Below, in pieces: positions 28,732 to 37,749 of a DNA stretch of 64,000 nucleotides. The DNA is from Sphingomonas sp. TZW2008 (lineage in GTDB: Bacteria; Pseudomonadota; Alphaproteobacteria; Sphingomonadales; Sphingomonadaceae). Both the position numbers and the translations under genes were made by a program. Positions within the stretch are counted from its first letter, which is position 1. Each line of letters begins with the position of its first letter. The stretch is taken from NCBI RefSeq assembly GCF_002117915.1, contig NZ_BDJB01000008.1:1-64000 (forward strand). Reading direction: 5' to 3'. The notes under the pieces were generated by a model that saw only the letters and a program-made list of their open reading frames with translations, had not been told where the DNA came from and ran no database searches.

Positions 28732-30156
28732 TCAGTAGCGGTAATGATCCGGCTTGAACGGCCCCTCGACCGGCACGCCGATGTAACCCGCCTGCTTCGG
28801 CGTCAGCTTCGACAGCTGCACGCCCAGCTTCTCGAGGTGCAGCGCCGCAACCTTCTCGTCGAGATGCTTGGGCAGGACGTACACTTCGTTCTTGTAGTTC
28901 TCGCCCTTGGTCCACAGCTCGATCTGCGCCAGCGTCTGGTTGGTGAACGACGCTGACATCACGAACGACGGGTGACCGGTCGCGCAACCCAGGTTCACCA
29001 GACGCCCCTTGGCGAGAATGATGATCTGCTTGCCGTCCGGGAACTTCACCAGATCGGTGCCCGGCTTCACTTCGGTCCAGTCGTAATTGTCGAGCGCGGC
29101 GATCTGGATCTCGCTGTCGAAGTGGCCGATATTGCACACGATCGACATGGGCTTCATCGCCTTCATGTGATCGGCGGTGATCACGTCGGCATTGCCCGTC
29201 GCCGTCACGAAGATGTCCGCGCGCTTCACCGCCTCGTCCATCGTCACGACCTCGAAGCCCTCCATCGCCGCCTGCAACGCGCAGATCGGATCGATCTCGG
29301 TCACCATCACGCGCGCGCCACCGTTGCGCAGCGACTGCGCCGAGCCCTTCCCGACGTCACCGAAGCCGGCGACGCAGGCGACCTTGCCGGCGAGCATCAC
29401 GTCGGTTGCGCGGCGGATCGCGTCGACCAGCGACTCCTTGCAACCGTAGAGGTTATCGAACTTCGACTTGGTCACCGAGTCGTTGACATTGATCGCCGGG
29501 AACGGCAGCTCGCCCTTCTTCGCGATCTCGTACAGCCGGTGGACGCCGGTCGTCGTCTCTTCGCTGACGCCCTTCAGGTTCTTGACCGTCTCGGTGAGGT
29601 AGCCCGGGTACTTGGCGATGAACGCCTTGAGCGCGCGCTGGAACTCGACCTCTTCGGCGTTCTCCGGCTCGCCGAGCGTCGCGCCCGCCTCGAGCTTCGC
29701 GCCCCACAGTGCGAACATCGTCGCATCGCCGCCGTCGTCGAGGATGATGTTGGCAGTGGTGCCGTCGCCATCGGCGCCCCAGTTGAAGATCGAGCCGACA
29801 TAGTCCCAATATTCGGCCAGGCTCTCGCCTTTTACCGCGAACACGGGAATACCGGCAGCGGCGATCGCGGCGGCGGCATGGTCCTGCGTCGAGAAGATGT
29901 TGCACGTCGCCCAGCGCACGTCGGCGCCTAGCGCGGTCAGCGTCTCGATCAGCACCGCGGTTTGGATCGTCATGTGCAGCGAGCCGGTGATGCGCGCGCC
30001 CTTGAGCGGCTGCGACGCGCCATATTCCTCACGCAGCGCCATTAGGCCGGGCATCTCGGTCTCGGCGATGTTGATCTCGGCGCGGCCGAAATCGGCGAGG
30101 CCGATGTCCTTGATGACATAGTCGGCATTGGTGGGGCGATCGAGCACGGTGGCCAC
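28732..30156 (-). CDS. ahcY: Adenosylhomocysteinase
   Basis: 474 residues from the GTG start giving [10 protein letters not shown], supported by a GGAG ribosome site about nine bases upstream. The longer reading to 30339 would translate the operator region and is rejected; a second GTG three codons on is possible. Motifs include [16 protein letters not shown], the NAD site [15 protein letters not shown] and the C-terminal KPDHYRY. It hydrolyses S-adenosylhomocysteine to adenosine and homocysteine, keeping methylation running. It is monocistronic, with a terminator hairpin behind it and a 20-bp palindrome 90 bases upstream of the start. Confidence 0.95.
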   Translation of the reverse strand: MATVLDRPTNADYVIKDIGLADFGRAEINIAETEMPGLMALREEYGASQPLKGARITGSLHMTIQTAVLIETLTALGADVRWATCNIFSTQDHAAAAIAAAGIPVFAVKGESLAEYWDYVGSIFNWGADGDGTTANIILDDGGDATMFALWGAKLEAGATLGEPENAEEVEFQRALKAFIAKYPGYLTETVKNLKGVSEETTTGVHRLYEIAKKGELPFPAINVNDSVTKSKFDNLYGCKESLVDAIRRATDVMLAGKVACVAGFGDVGKGSAQSLRNGGARVMVTEIDPICALQAAMEGFEVVTMDEAVKRADIFVTATGNADVITADHMKAMKPMSIVCNIGHFDSEIQIAALDNYDWTEVKPGTDLVKFPDGKQIIILAKGRLVNLGCATGHPSFVMSASFTNQTLAQIELWTKGENYKNEVYVLPKHLDEKVAALHLEKLGVQLSKLTPKQAGYIGVPVEGPFKPDHYRY

Positions 30157-30245
30157 AACGGGTCTCCAGGGATTGTGACGCCGACCAAGGCACGTCTCAC
30201 CGGCCGGCATGGCGCGCACATAGCGACACGCGGCGACTGATACAA

Positions 30246-30265
30246 ATATAAAGATATCTTTATAT
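30246..30265. promoter_or_regulatory. Perfect 20-bp palindrome, candidate SahR operator for ahcY
   Basis: ATATAAAGAT followed directly by its exact reverse complement ATCTTTATAT, an AT-rich island in GC-rich DNA. Two of the next three base pairs outward also match. It lies 90-109 bases upstream of the ahcY start codon, where a repressor would cover the promoter. The sequence resembles the sites known for SahR, the ArsR-family regulator of methionine and S-adenosylhomocysteine recycling in proteobacteria. The match is from memory of that family and the regulator gene is not in the window. Confidence 0.65.
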
Positions 30266-30667
30266 GTGACGCAGGCACAGAGTAGCCGAACGGCATGACG
30301 CAGCGCAGATGATCCATTCCGCCGTGTGCCCCCACTCACGCGGTCGGTATTAACGCAGCGGGCTTACGACGCGCCTTCAGCCACAGTCGAGCTCTGCGAG
30401 TCGATGACGGAACAGGTTGAGCGACGGTTGCACCGGCATCGATTGTCTAGCCAGGCTTCGAGATGATCGCGTTCATCCGCTCTCAAGATCGTCCGTTCGC
30501 CCACTCCACTCGTTCGGTCGATCCGAACTGGCCGTGGCGGCAGCGCGCTCACTCGCCGTAAGGCTGAGCGTTCCCGGACCGTCGAAGGCGGTGACAGCTT
30601 GCTTTCACCTGTCGTTGAAAGCCCGCTACGACTTGGCTTCCCCGCTTTCCGTTGCGGATGAAAAAAA
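30266..30667. other. Intergenic region without convincing genes
   Basis: About 400 bases between the ahcY operator and the terminator of the tonB operon. Only short readings without family resemblance or ribosome sites occur here. No tRNA, riboswitch or repeat was recognised. Confidence 0.5.
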
Positions 30668-30687
30668 GGGCGGCTCGAAGGCCGCCC
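30668..30687 (-). terminator. Rho-independent terminator of the tonB-exbB-exbD-exbD operon
   Basis: Seven-bp stem GGGCGGC / GCCGCCC with a six-base loop. Read on the minus strand it is followed by seven T residues (bases 30661-30667 are A on the plus strand). It lies 51 bases after the last exbD stop. Confidence 0.85.
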
Positions 30688-30738
30688 CCTGATCGTCGCT
30701 TCGACAGCGCGATCGTAAATCCGATCACCCGAGGGAGA

Positions 30739-31167
30739 TCAAAATTCCTTGTAGAACTGCTCGTTCCCGATGAAGCCGAGCTTGGTGATGTTCGACCGCT
30801 TGATCACCGCGAGCGTCCGGTCCACCGAGTCGTAGCGAACCTGTGGGTCGGGCTGGAAGTGCAGCTCGGGCTCCGGGTTCATCGCCGCCGCGACGTCGAG
30901 ATACTGGCGCAGGCGAACCTCGTCCACCGGAGCGCCGTTCCACGCGACGGTGCCGTCGGTCGAGATCGTGATCTTGTTCTTCTGCGGATCGACCGGCGGG
31001 GGCGTATTGTTCGCCGCGTTCTGCGGAAGGTCCACCTTCACCGCGTGGGTCTGGATCGGAATCGTGATGATGAACATGATGATGAGCACGAGCAGGACGT
31101 CGATCAACGGCGTCATGTTCAGATCCATCATCGGCTCGCCGTCATCGCTGCCGCCACTCATTGCCAT
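30739..31167 (-). CDS. exbD: ExbD-type biopolymer transport protein (second copy)
   Basis: 142 residues. One N-terminal transmembrane helix (about 20-38) contains the conserved proton-pathway Asp in NMTPLIDVLLVLLI-like sequence (here MTPLIDVLLVLIIMF). A periplasmic domain follows, ending FIGNEQFYKEF. With ExbB and TonB it uses the proton-motive force to drive outer-membrane receptors. It is last in the operon, 24 bases after the first exbD. The two ExbD proteins differ in length and sequence, so they may be alternative or mixed subunits. Confidence 0.92.
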   Translation of the reverse strand: MAMSGGSDDGEPMMDLNMTPLIDVLLVLIIMFIITIPIQTHAVKVDLPQNAANNTPPPVDPQKNKITISTDGTVAWNGAPVDEVRLRQYLDVAAAMNPEPELHFQPDPQVRYDSVDRTLAVIKRSNITKLGFIGNEQFYKEF

Positions 31168-31191
31168 GTCAAATACTCCTGGTGGCTCTGC

Positions 31192-31674
31192 TTACAGACG
31201 CTCGACCGTGGTGCCCGCCGGCGGCTCGGAAATGAAGCCGACCTTGGCGAAACCCGCCATCTGCATGTTGTAGATCGCACCCGCCACGCACTTCCAGGGC
31301 ACGTTCACGTCGCCGCGGATATGCGCCTCGGGCAGTTCGAGATCGGGGTTGTTGACCCCGCCCTGCTTCTCGATCTCGAGCTTCAGCTTGGCCACCGCGC
31401 GGTCGAGCAGTTCCTGCTGCGTCACCGGGGACATGCCCCAATATACCGCGCAGCCGCCGTCGGGCTTGGTGGTGACCGAGAGCGAGACGTTCTCGGGCTT
31501 GGTCGTCGTCGGATCGAAGCGGACCTGCGGCAGCTTCACGTCCACCGTCTGGATCACGACGGGAACCGCGATCAGGAAGATGATCAGCAACACCAGCATG
31601 ACGTCGACGAGCGGCGTCGCATTGATGTCCGACAACGGTTTCTCTGTGGAATCTCCACCGACATTCATCGCCAT
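31192..31674 (-). CDS. exbD: ExbD-type biopolymer transport protein (first copy)
   Basis: 160 residues. The transmembrane helix (about 22-40) holds the conserved Asp in NATPLVDVMLVLLIIF. The periplasmic domain contains two cysteines (GGCAVYW and WKCVAG) that the second ExbD lacks, perhaps forming a disulfide. The gene sits between exbB and the second exbD in a four-gene cluster typical of sphingomonads and xanthomonads. It acts in the inner membrane with ExbB and TonB. Confidence 0.92.
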   Translation of the reverse strand: MAMNVGGDSTEKPLSDINATPLVDVMLVLLIIFLIAVPVVIQTVDVKLPQVRFDPTTTKPENVSLSVTTKPDGGCAVYWGMSPVTQQELLDRAVAKLKLEIEKQGGVNNPDLELPEAHIRGDVNVPWKCVAGAIYNMQMAGFAKVGFISEPPAGTTVERL

Positions 31675-31757
31675 GCGCGATTGATCCTATCCTTTTGCGC
31701 CCGTCCGAACAGCGGAGGGGCGGGATCGGGGCCGCCGGTGGGCAGCCCCGATGTCAT

Positions 31758-32567
31758 TCAGCCGCGGGTCTGCACGCCGCCGACCTGGCCGGCCGTGGTC
31801 GTGTTCGGCACGGCCTTGTTGGCGACGGCCGGCGCCGGCTTGGTCGCTGCACCAGCGAACGACGGGCGAACCGCGCCGCCCGAGGCGAGGTAGCCGAGCA
31901 CGTCGTTCGAGAAGGACGACAGGTCCTCCGCAATCGCCTTGTTGCGGCGCTGCAGCCAGTTGTACGCGAGCACGGCGGGAACCGCGACAACGAGGCCGAG
32001 CGCGGTCATGATGAGCGCCTCACCGACCGGGCCGGCGACCGCGTCGATCGACGCCTGACCGGCCGCACCGATCTTCACCAGCGCGCGGTAGATGCCGACC
32101 ACCGTGCCGAACAGGCCGATGAACGGTGCGGTCGCGCCCACCGTTGCGAGGAAGGCGAGACCGCCGCCCAGCTTCGAGTTGATCGCGGCTTCCGAACGGT
32201 TCAGCGAACCATGCAGCCAGTCATGCGCCTCGACCGGATCGGTCAGCTTGCTGTGCTGCTCCTGCGCGGCGAGACCGTCGTCGACGATCTGCTTGTACGC
32301 CGAGTTCTTCTCGAGCTTTGCCGAGCCCTCGCGCAGCGAGTTCGAGCTCCAGAATGACGAGCGCATGCGCTTGTACTGGTTGATGATCTTCTGCTGCTCA
32401 AACAGCTTGGTGAACATGATGTAGAACGAAACGACCGAGAACAGCACCAGGATGCCGAACACGGACTGGGCGATGATGCCGCCCTGCTCCAGCGCGGCAC
32501 CCAGGCCGTAGGGGTTTTCCGCCGGGGCTGCCGGCGCCGCGGCAGCGGCGAGGATGGTGGTGATCAT
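31758..32567 (-). CDS. exbB: ExbB-type MotA/TolQ/ExbB proton channel protein
   Basis: 269 residues from the ATG giving MITTILAAAAAP; longer readings run into tonB. Three transmembrane helices are visible: near residues 28-50 (SVFGILVLFSVVSFYIMF), about 150-175 (GGLAFLATVGATAPFIGLFGTVVGIY) and about 195-215 (ALIMTALGLVVAVPAVLAYNW). The second and third carry the conserved small-polar channel residues. An Ala/Pro-rich C-terminal tail is present. It forms the pentameric inner-membrane motor core with ExbD. Confidence 0.93.
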   Translation of the reverse strand: MITTILAAAAAPAAPAENPYGLGAALEQGGIIAQSVFGILVLFSVVSFYIMFTKLFEQQKIINQYKRMRSSFWSSNSLREGSAKLEKNSAYKQIVDDGLAAQEQHSKLTDPVEAHDWLHGSLNRSEAAINSKLGGGLAFLATVGATAPFIGLFGTVVGIYRALVKIGAAGQASIDAVAGPVGEALIMTALGLVVAVPAVLAYNWLQRRNKAIAEDLSSFSNDVLGYLASGGAVRPSFAGAATKPAPAVANKAVPNTTTAGQVGGVQTRG

Positions 32568-32613
32568 TCGAATGGTATCCCTCTGAAAAGCGCAAATCGT
32601 TAGTGGAAGATCG

Positions 32614-33279
32614 TCATTCCCTCGGCAGACGCCACACCACGCGGCGGGTCTGCGTCGTGGCGATCGGGTTGCCCGTGGCGTCCGTTGCCGGCGCGTACCG
32701 GCCACGGCGCGTCAGCGCGCGGCAGGCGGCCTGATCGAGCGCGTTGGAACCGCTCGATGCGGTAACGACGCAATTCTCGACACGACCCTGGGTGTTGATC
32801 GTCCACTTGATCGCGGTGGTGCCTTCTTCCTCGGCCCGGATCGAGCTCGGCGGATAGTCGTCGTTGGTGATCCACTGCGCCGGATCACCCTTCGCGCCTG
32901 CTGCCTTGCTGACGACCGGCGGTGCGGGCGGAGCGGGAGGCGGCGGGGCCGGAGGAGCGACCGGGGTCGGGATGTACACCGGCGGCGGCGTCGGAACCGA
33001 CTGGATCACCGGCGCCTGCGACGGCGTCGACACGATCGGCGGCGGCGCCACGACGGGCGGCGGCGTCATCGGAACGTCCGGCGGCGGGGGCGGCGGTTCG
33101 TCCGGCGGCGGGGGTGGTGGTTCCTCCACGTCGAACGTGTTCAATTTCTCCGAAACCTTTTTCACGTACTGGAACGCGAGGCCGGTGACGAAGGCGTAGC
33201 CGAGAGCAGCATGGATGAGCGCCACGATGACAATCGCGACGACCTTGCTCCCGCTCATCTTCTGGTCAGAGTAGGCCAT
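32614..33279 (-). CDS. tonB: Energy transducer TonB
   Basis: 221 residues. It has an N-terminal membrane anchor (about 12-33), a very Pro-rich periplasmic spacer (about 52-125, with EPPPPPP repeats), and a C-terminal TonB domain (about 135-221). The domain includes YPPSSIRAEEEGTTAIKWTI and ends RRVVWRLPRE. It carries energy from ExbBD to outer-membrane receptors such as the one at 25482-28511. It is the first gene of the operon; the promoter should lie just upstream of 33279, where I did not find a clear Fur box. Confidence 0.93.
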   Translation of the reverse strand: MAYSDQKMSGSKVVAIVIVALIHAALGYAFVTGLAFQYVKKVSEKLNTFDVEEPPPPPPDEPPPPPPDVPMTPPPVVAPPPIVSTPSQAPVIQSVPTPPPVYIPTPVAPPAPPPPAPPAPPVVSKAAGAKGDPAQWITNDDYPPSSIRAEEEGTTAIKWTINTQGRVENCVVTASSGSNALDQAACRALTRRGRYAPATDATGNPIATTQTRRVVWRLPRE

Positions 33280-33520
33280 TCAGCAAAAGCACTCCCTAAT
33301 CCCTATGGCCCGAAGGGGCCGGGCGGCCTGCCACGGCTCCCGCTAAGCGGAATGGGCGTGCCGGTCCGTCCGCAAGGGCTAAACGACACCCTTGCAGTCC
33401 GCGAGTCCTAACTTGGCGTTTAACGACACGCAAACGCTTTGTCGGACGCAACAAACGTACAATCGCCCTATCGCGGATTTATTTCTGTATCGCGGCAGGG
33501 TGATCGATTAACCGAAACGC

Positions 33521-34363
33521 ATGGCCTGCAAAGCAATCTGTTCCGTCGCGCTGCTCCTCGCAGGCGCTCTCCCCGCCTGCGCACAGCCCGCCCCGCCGGC
33601 GCGCGTCGCAGCCGCGCCCGCCTACGCCGACGTTGCCGACTTGGTGATCGCGAGCGATCTGGTGATCGACGCCGTCATCGCCTCCACCGTCCGGATCAAG
33701 GGCGCGGAGGCGGCGAACGCCCCGCCGGGCGTCACGCGCTACTATGTCGAGGCGGACGTCACCGCGCTGATCCGCGGGACGAGCGCCGTGGCGCCGCGCG
33801 TCGGCTACGTGCTCGATGCGCCGCTCGGCGCCGATGGACGGCAACCCAAGTTCAAGAAGGCGCACGTCCTCCTATTCGCGCGCGCGGTTGCCGGCAGCCC
33901 CGGCCAGGTCCAGCTCGTTACCCCCGATGCGCAGCGCGGCTGGACGCCAGAACTCGACGCGGTGACACGGCGCATCGCCGGCGAGCTCGTCGCGGGTGAT
34001 GCGCCACCCGTCGTCACCGGCGTCGGCAACGCCTTCCACGTCCCCGGCTCGCTACCCGGCGAGGGCGAGACGCAGGTGTTCCTGACCACGCGCGACAATC
34101 GCCCGGTTTCGCTAAGCATCCTGCGTCGTCCGGGCGAGCAGCCGCGCTGGGCGGTCGCGCTGTCGGAGATCGTCGACGATGCAGCCGGCCCGCCGCCGCG
34201 CGATTCGCTTCTCTGGTACCGGCTCGCCTGCGCGCTGCCGCCTGCGCTACCAGCGCGTAGCACGCAGGCGCTCGGTTTGGAGGATGCACGGATCGCGCAG
34301 GACGATTACCGTTTCGTCATCGATCAGCTCGGGCCGTGCCGCCGCGATCACGCCGGCGGCTGA
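33521..34363 (+). CDS. Secreted hypothetical protein
   Basis: 280 residues. An N-terminal signal (MACKAICSVALLLAGALPACAQ) ends in a sequence compatible with either signal peptidase I (ACA-QP) or a lipobox (LPAC). The mature part is compact with few motifs; LVIASDLVIDAVIASTVRIKG suggests a beta-sandwich-like start, and two C-terminal cysteines (ACALPP, GPCRRD) may pair. I do not recognise a named domain. Similar proteins of this length seem to recur in sphingomonads, but this is only an impression. It is convergent with folB. Confidence 0.7.
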   Translation: MACKAICSVALLLAGALPACAQPAPPARVAAAPAYADVADLVIASDLVIDAVIASTVRIKGAEAANAPPGVTRYYVEADVTALIRGTSAVAPRVGYVLDAPLGADGRQPKFKKAHVLLFARAVAGSPGQVQLVTPDAQRGWTPELDAVTRRIAGELVAGDAPPVVTGVGNAFHVPGSLPGEGETQVFLTTRDNRPVSLSILRRPGEQPRWAVALSEIVDDAAGPPPRDSLLWYRLACALPPALPARSTQALGLEDARIAQDDYRFVIDQLGPCRRDHAGG

Positions 34364-34372
34364 TCCCACGCC

Positions 34373-34744
34373 TCAGCGGCGGTGGCGCACCAGTGTGATG
34401 CCGATCGATTCGCCCGCCTCGGCGATTGCCAGCTTGACGATCTTCACCTTCACCCGCTGCACGCGCTTGTCCTGCAGGAACAACGTCTCGGCGATGTGAT
34501 CGGCAACGCCCTCGATAAGCGTGAAGTGCACGCCGGGGGGCAGTGCCGCCGTCGCCGCATGCTTGAGATCAAGGTAGTTCTTCGATCCCGACAGCGGGGT
34601 ATCGGGGGCGTAGTGCGCCGGCGCGTCGAGCAGCACGGTCAGCGATATCCGCAGCGGCTGCGGCAGGTGCGTCTCCTCCGAATAGACGCCGGTCAGCACC
34701 GGCACTTCCAGATCGTGCACTTCGAGTTCGAGCGTGTCTTCCAC
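34373..34744 (-). CDS. folB: Dihydroneopterin aldolase
   Basis: 123 residues, normal for FolB. The family pattern is visible in the N-terminal LEVHDLEVPVLTGVYSEE, the LDLKHAA segment and the catalytic-region Glu in FTLIEGVADHIAETLF. The conserved Lys lies near VKVKIVKLAI. It cleaves 7,8-dihydroneopterin in folate synthesis. It stands alone here, convergent with the secreted unknown gene and divergent from the GNAT gene. Confidence 0.9.
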   Translation of the reverse strand: MEDTLELEVHDLEVPVLTGVYSEETHLPQPLRISLTVLLDAPAHYAPDTPLSGSKNYLDLKHAATAALPPGVHFTLIEGVADHIAETLFLQDKRVQRVKVKIVKLAIAEAGESIGITLVRHRR

Positions 34745-34860
34745 GCCGGCGCGCTTAGCGGCTGATCGCGGGCAGCGCCATTCCGCTTGCGTTCAGATCG
34801 ACAGCGGCTAGAGCGCGGCGCCTTTCGGCCGGGTTTGCGCGGCCGCGGTTGGAGCGAGGA

Positions 34861-35361
34861 ATGGTCGAGCTGGTCGCGCTGGAGACGGTGGATCCCGCCG
34901 CGGTGGAGCATTTGCTCGATCGCGCGTTCGGCCGTGATCGCCACGCGCGTACCGCTTATCGCCTGCGCGCCGGTGTCGACGCGCTGCCCGGCCCCAGCCT
35001 CGCCGCGATTGACGGCGATACGCTGGTCGGCACGATTCAACTGTGGCCGATCGTCTTTACCGGCGACGACGGGCGGCGCGTGCCGCTCACGCTCGTAGGC
35101 CCCGTCGCCGTCGTGCCCGAGCGGCAGCGCGACGGGATCGGCCGCCTGCTCGTCGCCGCGGCGATCGAGCGGATGGGCGATTCGCCGCTGATGCTGATCG
35201 GCGATCCCGAATATTACGGCCGCTTCTTCGGCTTCACCGCCGCACGCACAGGCGCGTGGCGCCTTCCGGGCCCGTTCGCGCGTCACCGCCTGCTCGCGCA
35301 CGGCACCGGCGTACCCGATGGTGCAGGCGCGATCGGGCCACACGTCCGCACCGCCGCCTGA
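34861..35361 (+). CDS. GNAT family N-acetyltransferase
   Basis: 166 residues from the ATG giving MVELVALETV, preceded by GGAGCGAGGA as ribosome site. The acetyl-CoA-binding loop is VVPERQRDGIGRLLVAAAIE (about residues 78-97). GDPEYYGRFFGF (about 109-120) is the typical motif of the YhbS-like subgroup. The protein substrate or small-molecule acceptor is unknown. It lies upstream of the DUF1285 gene with 47 bases between and probably shares its message. Confidence 0.87.
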   Translation: MVELVALETVDPAAVEHLLDRAFGRDRHARTAYRLRAGVDALPGPSLAAIDGDTLVGTIQLWPIVFTGDDGRRVPLTLVGPVAVVPERQRDGIGRLLVAAAIERMGDSPLMLIGDPEYYGRFFGFTAARTGAWRLPGPFARHRLLAHGTGVPDGAGAIGPHVRTAA

Positions 35362-35408
35362 TCGCCGCCAGCCTTTACCCGCACGCCCGCGCGCCCTACC
35401 TCGGCGCG

Positions 35409-35972
35409 ATGCCGATGACCTCGCAACCCGATTTCGATACGCTGACCGTCGCGGATATCGCGCGGCTGGCGGACAGCGACCGCCTGCCCCCGGTCGATCG
35501 CTGGCATCCGGACCATTGCGGCAACAGCGACATGCGCATCGCGCGCGACGGCACATGGTACCACCAAGGCAGCCCGATCGGCCGCGCCGCGATGGTGCGC
35601 GCGTTCAGCCGCATCCTGCGCCGCGAGCCCGACGGCGGCTACGTCCTCGTCACCCCAGTCGAGAAGCTGGACATCGAAGTGGAGGACGCGCCGTTCGTCG
35701 CGGTCGAGCTGAAGGCCGAGGGCGAGGGCCGCGATTCGACGCTCGCCTTCCGCCTCAACACCGGCGACGTCGTCACCGCCTCGGCCGATCACCCGCTGCG
35801 CTTCGTCGCGCACGACGATGGGCCGCATCCCTATGTTCACGTCCGTGGCGGGCTGGAGGCGCTGATCGCGCGCCCGGTTTATTACGAGCTCGCCGAACGC
35901 GCGCTCGCCGGCGACGATGGCGAGACGCCGGGCGTGTGGAGCGCGGGCGCGTTCTTCCCCATCGCGCCGTGA
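35409..35972 (+). CDS. DUF1285 family protein
   Basis: 187 residues from the ATG giving MPMTSQPDFDTL. The family pattern is seen in RIARDGTWYHQGSPIGR, MVRAFSRILRREPDGGYVLVTPVEK and the C-terminal RPVYYELAERAL. DUF1285 proteins have a beta-rich fold of unknown function and are widespread in proteobacteria. The stop overlaps the GTG start of the CoA pyrophosphatase gene, so the chain DUF1285-nudix-cca is translationally coupled; this order is common in alphaproteobacteria. Confidence 0.87.
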   Translation: MPMTSQPDFDTLTVADIARLADSDRLPPVDRWHPDHCGNSDMRIARDGTWYHQGSPIGRAAMVRAFSRILRREPDGGYVLVTPVEKLDIEVEDAPFVAVELKAEGEGRDSTLAFRLNTGDVVTASADHPLRFVAHDDGPHPYVHVRGGLEALIARPVYYELAERALAGDDGETPGVWSAGAFFPIAP

Positions 35973-36571
35973 CATCGCTCGTTGATCGGCTCGGCCGCGC
36001 ACTCACCGATGGCATGGGGCAGCAGACGATCCTGCTCGCCGGCGACCATGTCGATCTCGCCGGCGCACCCGAGGATACGTTGACGCCAGCCGCGGTGCTG
36101 GTTCCCGTTACCGATCGCCCGCGTCCCGGCGTGATCCTGACGCAGCGCACCGAGACGCTGCGCCGTCACGCGGGGCAGATCGCCTTTCCCGGCGGGCGCC
36201 TCGATCCCGGCGAGGATGCGGTGACGGCGGCGCTGCGCGAGGCGGACGAGGAGATCGCGCTGCCCCCGTCGGCGGTCACGGTGGTGGGCGAGGCAGACCG
36301 CTATCGCACGGTCACCGGCTACACCGTCATTCCGGTCATCGGCGTCGTTCCGCCCGATCTTCCGCTCGTGCCGTCGGAGGCGGAAGTCGCCAGCGTGTTC
36401 GAGGTGCCGCTCGATTTCCTGCTCGACGCCGCCAATCACGTCGAGGCCACGGTCGACTGGCAGGGCCGTGAGCGACGCTATTACGAGATCACGTGGCAGG
36501 ATCGCCGCATCTGGGGTGCGACCGCGGCGATGATCGTCAACCTCGCGCGGCGGCTGCGATGGCAGGGGTGA
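35969..36571 (+). CDS. CoA pyrophosphatase (NUDIX hydrolase)
   Basis: 200 residues from a GTG overlapping the DUF1285 stop (GTGA). The NUDIX box spans about residues 75-97 (GGRLDPGEDAV through READEEIAL). It is preceded by the CoA-hydrolase signature TLRRHAGQIAFPGG, which separates this group from other NUDIX enzymes. It splits CoA or its oxidised and acyl forms into adenosine 3',5'-bisphosphate and phosphopantetheine. The gene overlaps the next one (cca) by 13 bases. Confidence 0.9.
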   Translation: MTSLVDRLGRALTDGMGQQTILLAGDHVDLAGAPEDTLTPAAVLVPVTDRPRPGVILTQRTETLRRHAGQIAFPGGRLDPGEDAVTAALREADEEIALPPSAVTVVGEADRYRTVTGYTVIPVIGVVPPDLPLVPSEAEVASVFEVPLDFLLDAANHVEATVDWQGRERRYYEITWQDRRIWGATAAMIVNLARRLRWQG

Positions 36572-37749
36572 TCCTGCCGCGCGCCGCGTGGCGCCACCGC
36601 CCGGGGCTCGACGTGCTCGCGGATGCGCTCGGGGCGGGCGACGGTGATGCGCGCTACGTCGGCGGCGCCGTGCGCGACACGCTGCTCGGCCTCGACGTCG
36701 CCGATATCGACATTGCGACGCGCCACGCGCCCGCGGACGTCGTCGATCGGCTAACGAGGACAGGCATCCGCGCTATCCCCACCGGGATCGCGCACGGCAC
36801 CGTCACCGCCATATCCGCCGGCACCGTCGTCGAGGTGACGACGCTGCGTCAGGACGTCGAGACCGACGGCCGGCACGCGACGGTCGCCTTTACCGACGAT
36901 TGGCGAGCCGATGCTGCGCGGCGCGATTTCACGATCAACGCACTCTACGCCGATCCACTCACCGGCGCGGTGTTCGACTATTTCGGCGGGCTCGACGATC
37001 TTGCGGAGCGGCGCGTGCGCTTCATCGGCAATCCCTATCGCCGGATTACGGAGGATCACCTGCGCATCCTGCGCTTCTTCCGCTTCCACGCGCGTTTTGG
37101 CGACGTGCTCGATCAGCCGGGGCTCGATGCCTGTACCGATCGCGCGAACGACCTGATGGCGCTGTCACGCGAGCGAGTGGCGGCAGAACTGCTCAAGCTG
37201 CTCGTCGCGCGCAATGCCGTGCCCGTCGTCGCGCTGATGATCGAGCGCGGTATTTTCCGCCCTGTTCTGCCCGAGATCACCGACGCCGCCGCGCTGGCCG
37301 CCCTGGCCGCGCGCGAGCAAGCCGCAGGCGTCGCACCCGATCCGATCCGCCGCCTAGCGACGCTGATCCCGCCCGCCGATGCCGAGGCAGTCGGCGCGCG
37401 ACTTCGGCTGTCGAACGCCGATCGCAAGCGGCTCGTCGCGGCGTCGGCCGGTGCGGGCGACGAGGGCGCGCGCGCCCTTGCCTACCGCCACGGCACCACG
37501 CAGGCGATCGATCGGCTGCTCGTCGCCGACGCCTCACTCGACGACATCGCCGAATGGACGCCCCCGCGCCTGCCGATCGGCGGCGGCGAGATCGTCGCGC
37601 GCGGGGTCGCGCGGGGCCCGGACGTCGCGCGCGTGCTGCGCGACGTCGAGTCACAGTGGATCGCAGAGGGTTTTCCAGACGCCGATCGCGTGGGCGCGAT
37701 CGCCGATGCCGTCACGACTCAGTTGGTACGCGCCGCCAGCAACGCATAG
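36559..37749 (+). CDS. cca: CCA tRNA nucleotidyltransferase
   Basis: 396 residues from the ATG giving MAGVILPRAAW. The class II nucleotidyltransferase motif is GGAVRDTLLGLDVADIDIA (GG at 35-36, catalytic Asp pair at 49-51). RRDFTINALYAD and the RITEDHLRILRFFRFHARFGD block complete the head and neck domains. It adds or repairs the 3' CCA of tRNAs; it may be either the full CCA enzyme or a poly(A)-polymerase relative. The start lies inside the preceding gene, and its 3' end overlaps the convergent GGDEF-EAL gene by 31 bases. Confidence 0.92.
   Translation: MAGVILPRAAWRHRPGLDVLADALGAGDGDARYVGGAVRDTLLGLDVADIDIATRHAPADVVDRLTRTGIRAIPTGIAHGTVTAISAGTVVEVTTLRQDVETDGRHATVAFTDDWRADAARRDFTINALYADPLTGAVFDYFGGLDDLAERRVRFIGNPYRRITEDHLRILRFFRFHARFGDVLDQPGLDACTDRANDLMALSRERVAAELLKLLVARNAVPVVALMIERGIFRPVLPEITDAAALAALAAREQAAGVAPDPIRRLATLIPPADAEAVGARLRLSNADRKRLVAASAGAGDEGARALAYRHGTTQAIDRLLVADASLDDIAEWTPPRLPIGGGEIVARGVARGPDVARVLRDVESQWIAEGFPDADRVGAIADAVTTQLVRAASNA

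Noticed and set aside
30157..30240. Possible SAM or SAH riboswitch in the ahcY leader
   Set aside because: The leader is short (fewer than 90 bases before the palindrome) and I could not fit it to the SAM-II, SAM/SAH or SAH riboswitch patterns. A covariance search would be decisive; none could be run.
30364..30692. Short open frames on both strands between ahcY and the tonB operon
   Set aside because: No ribosome sites, no motifs, and one runs through the operon terminator.
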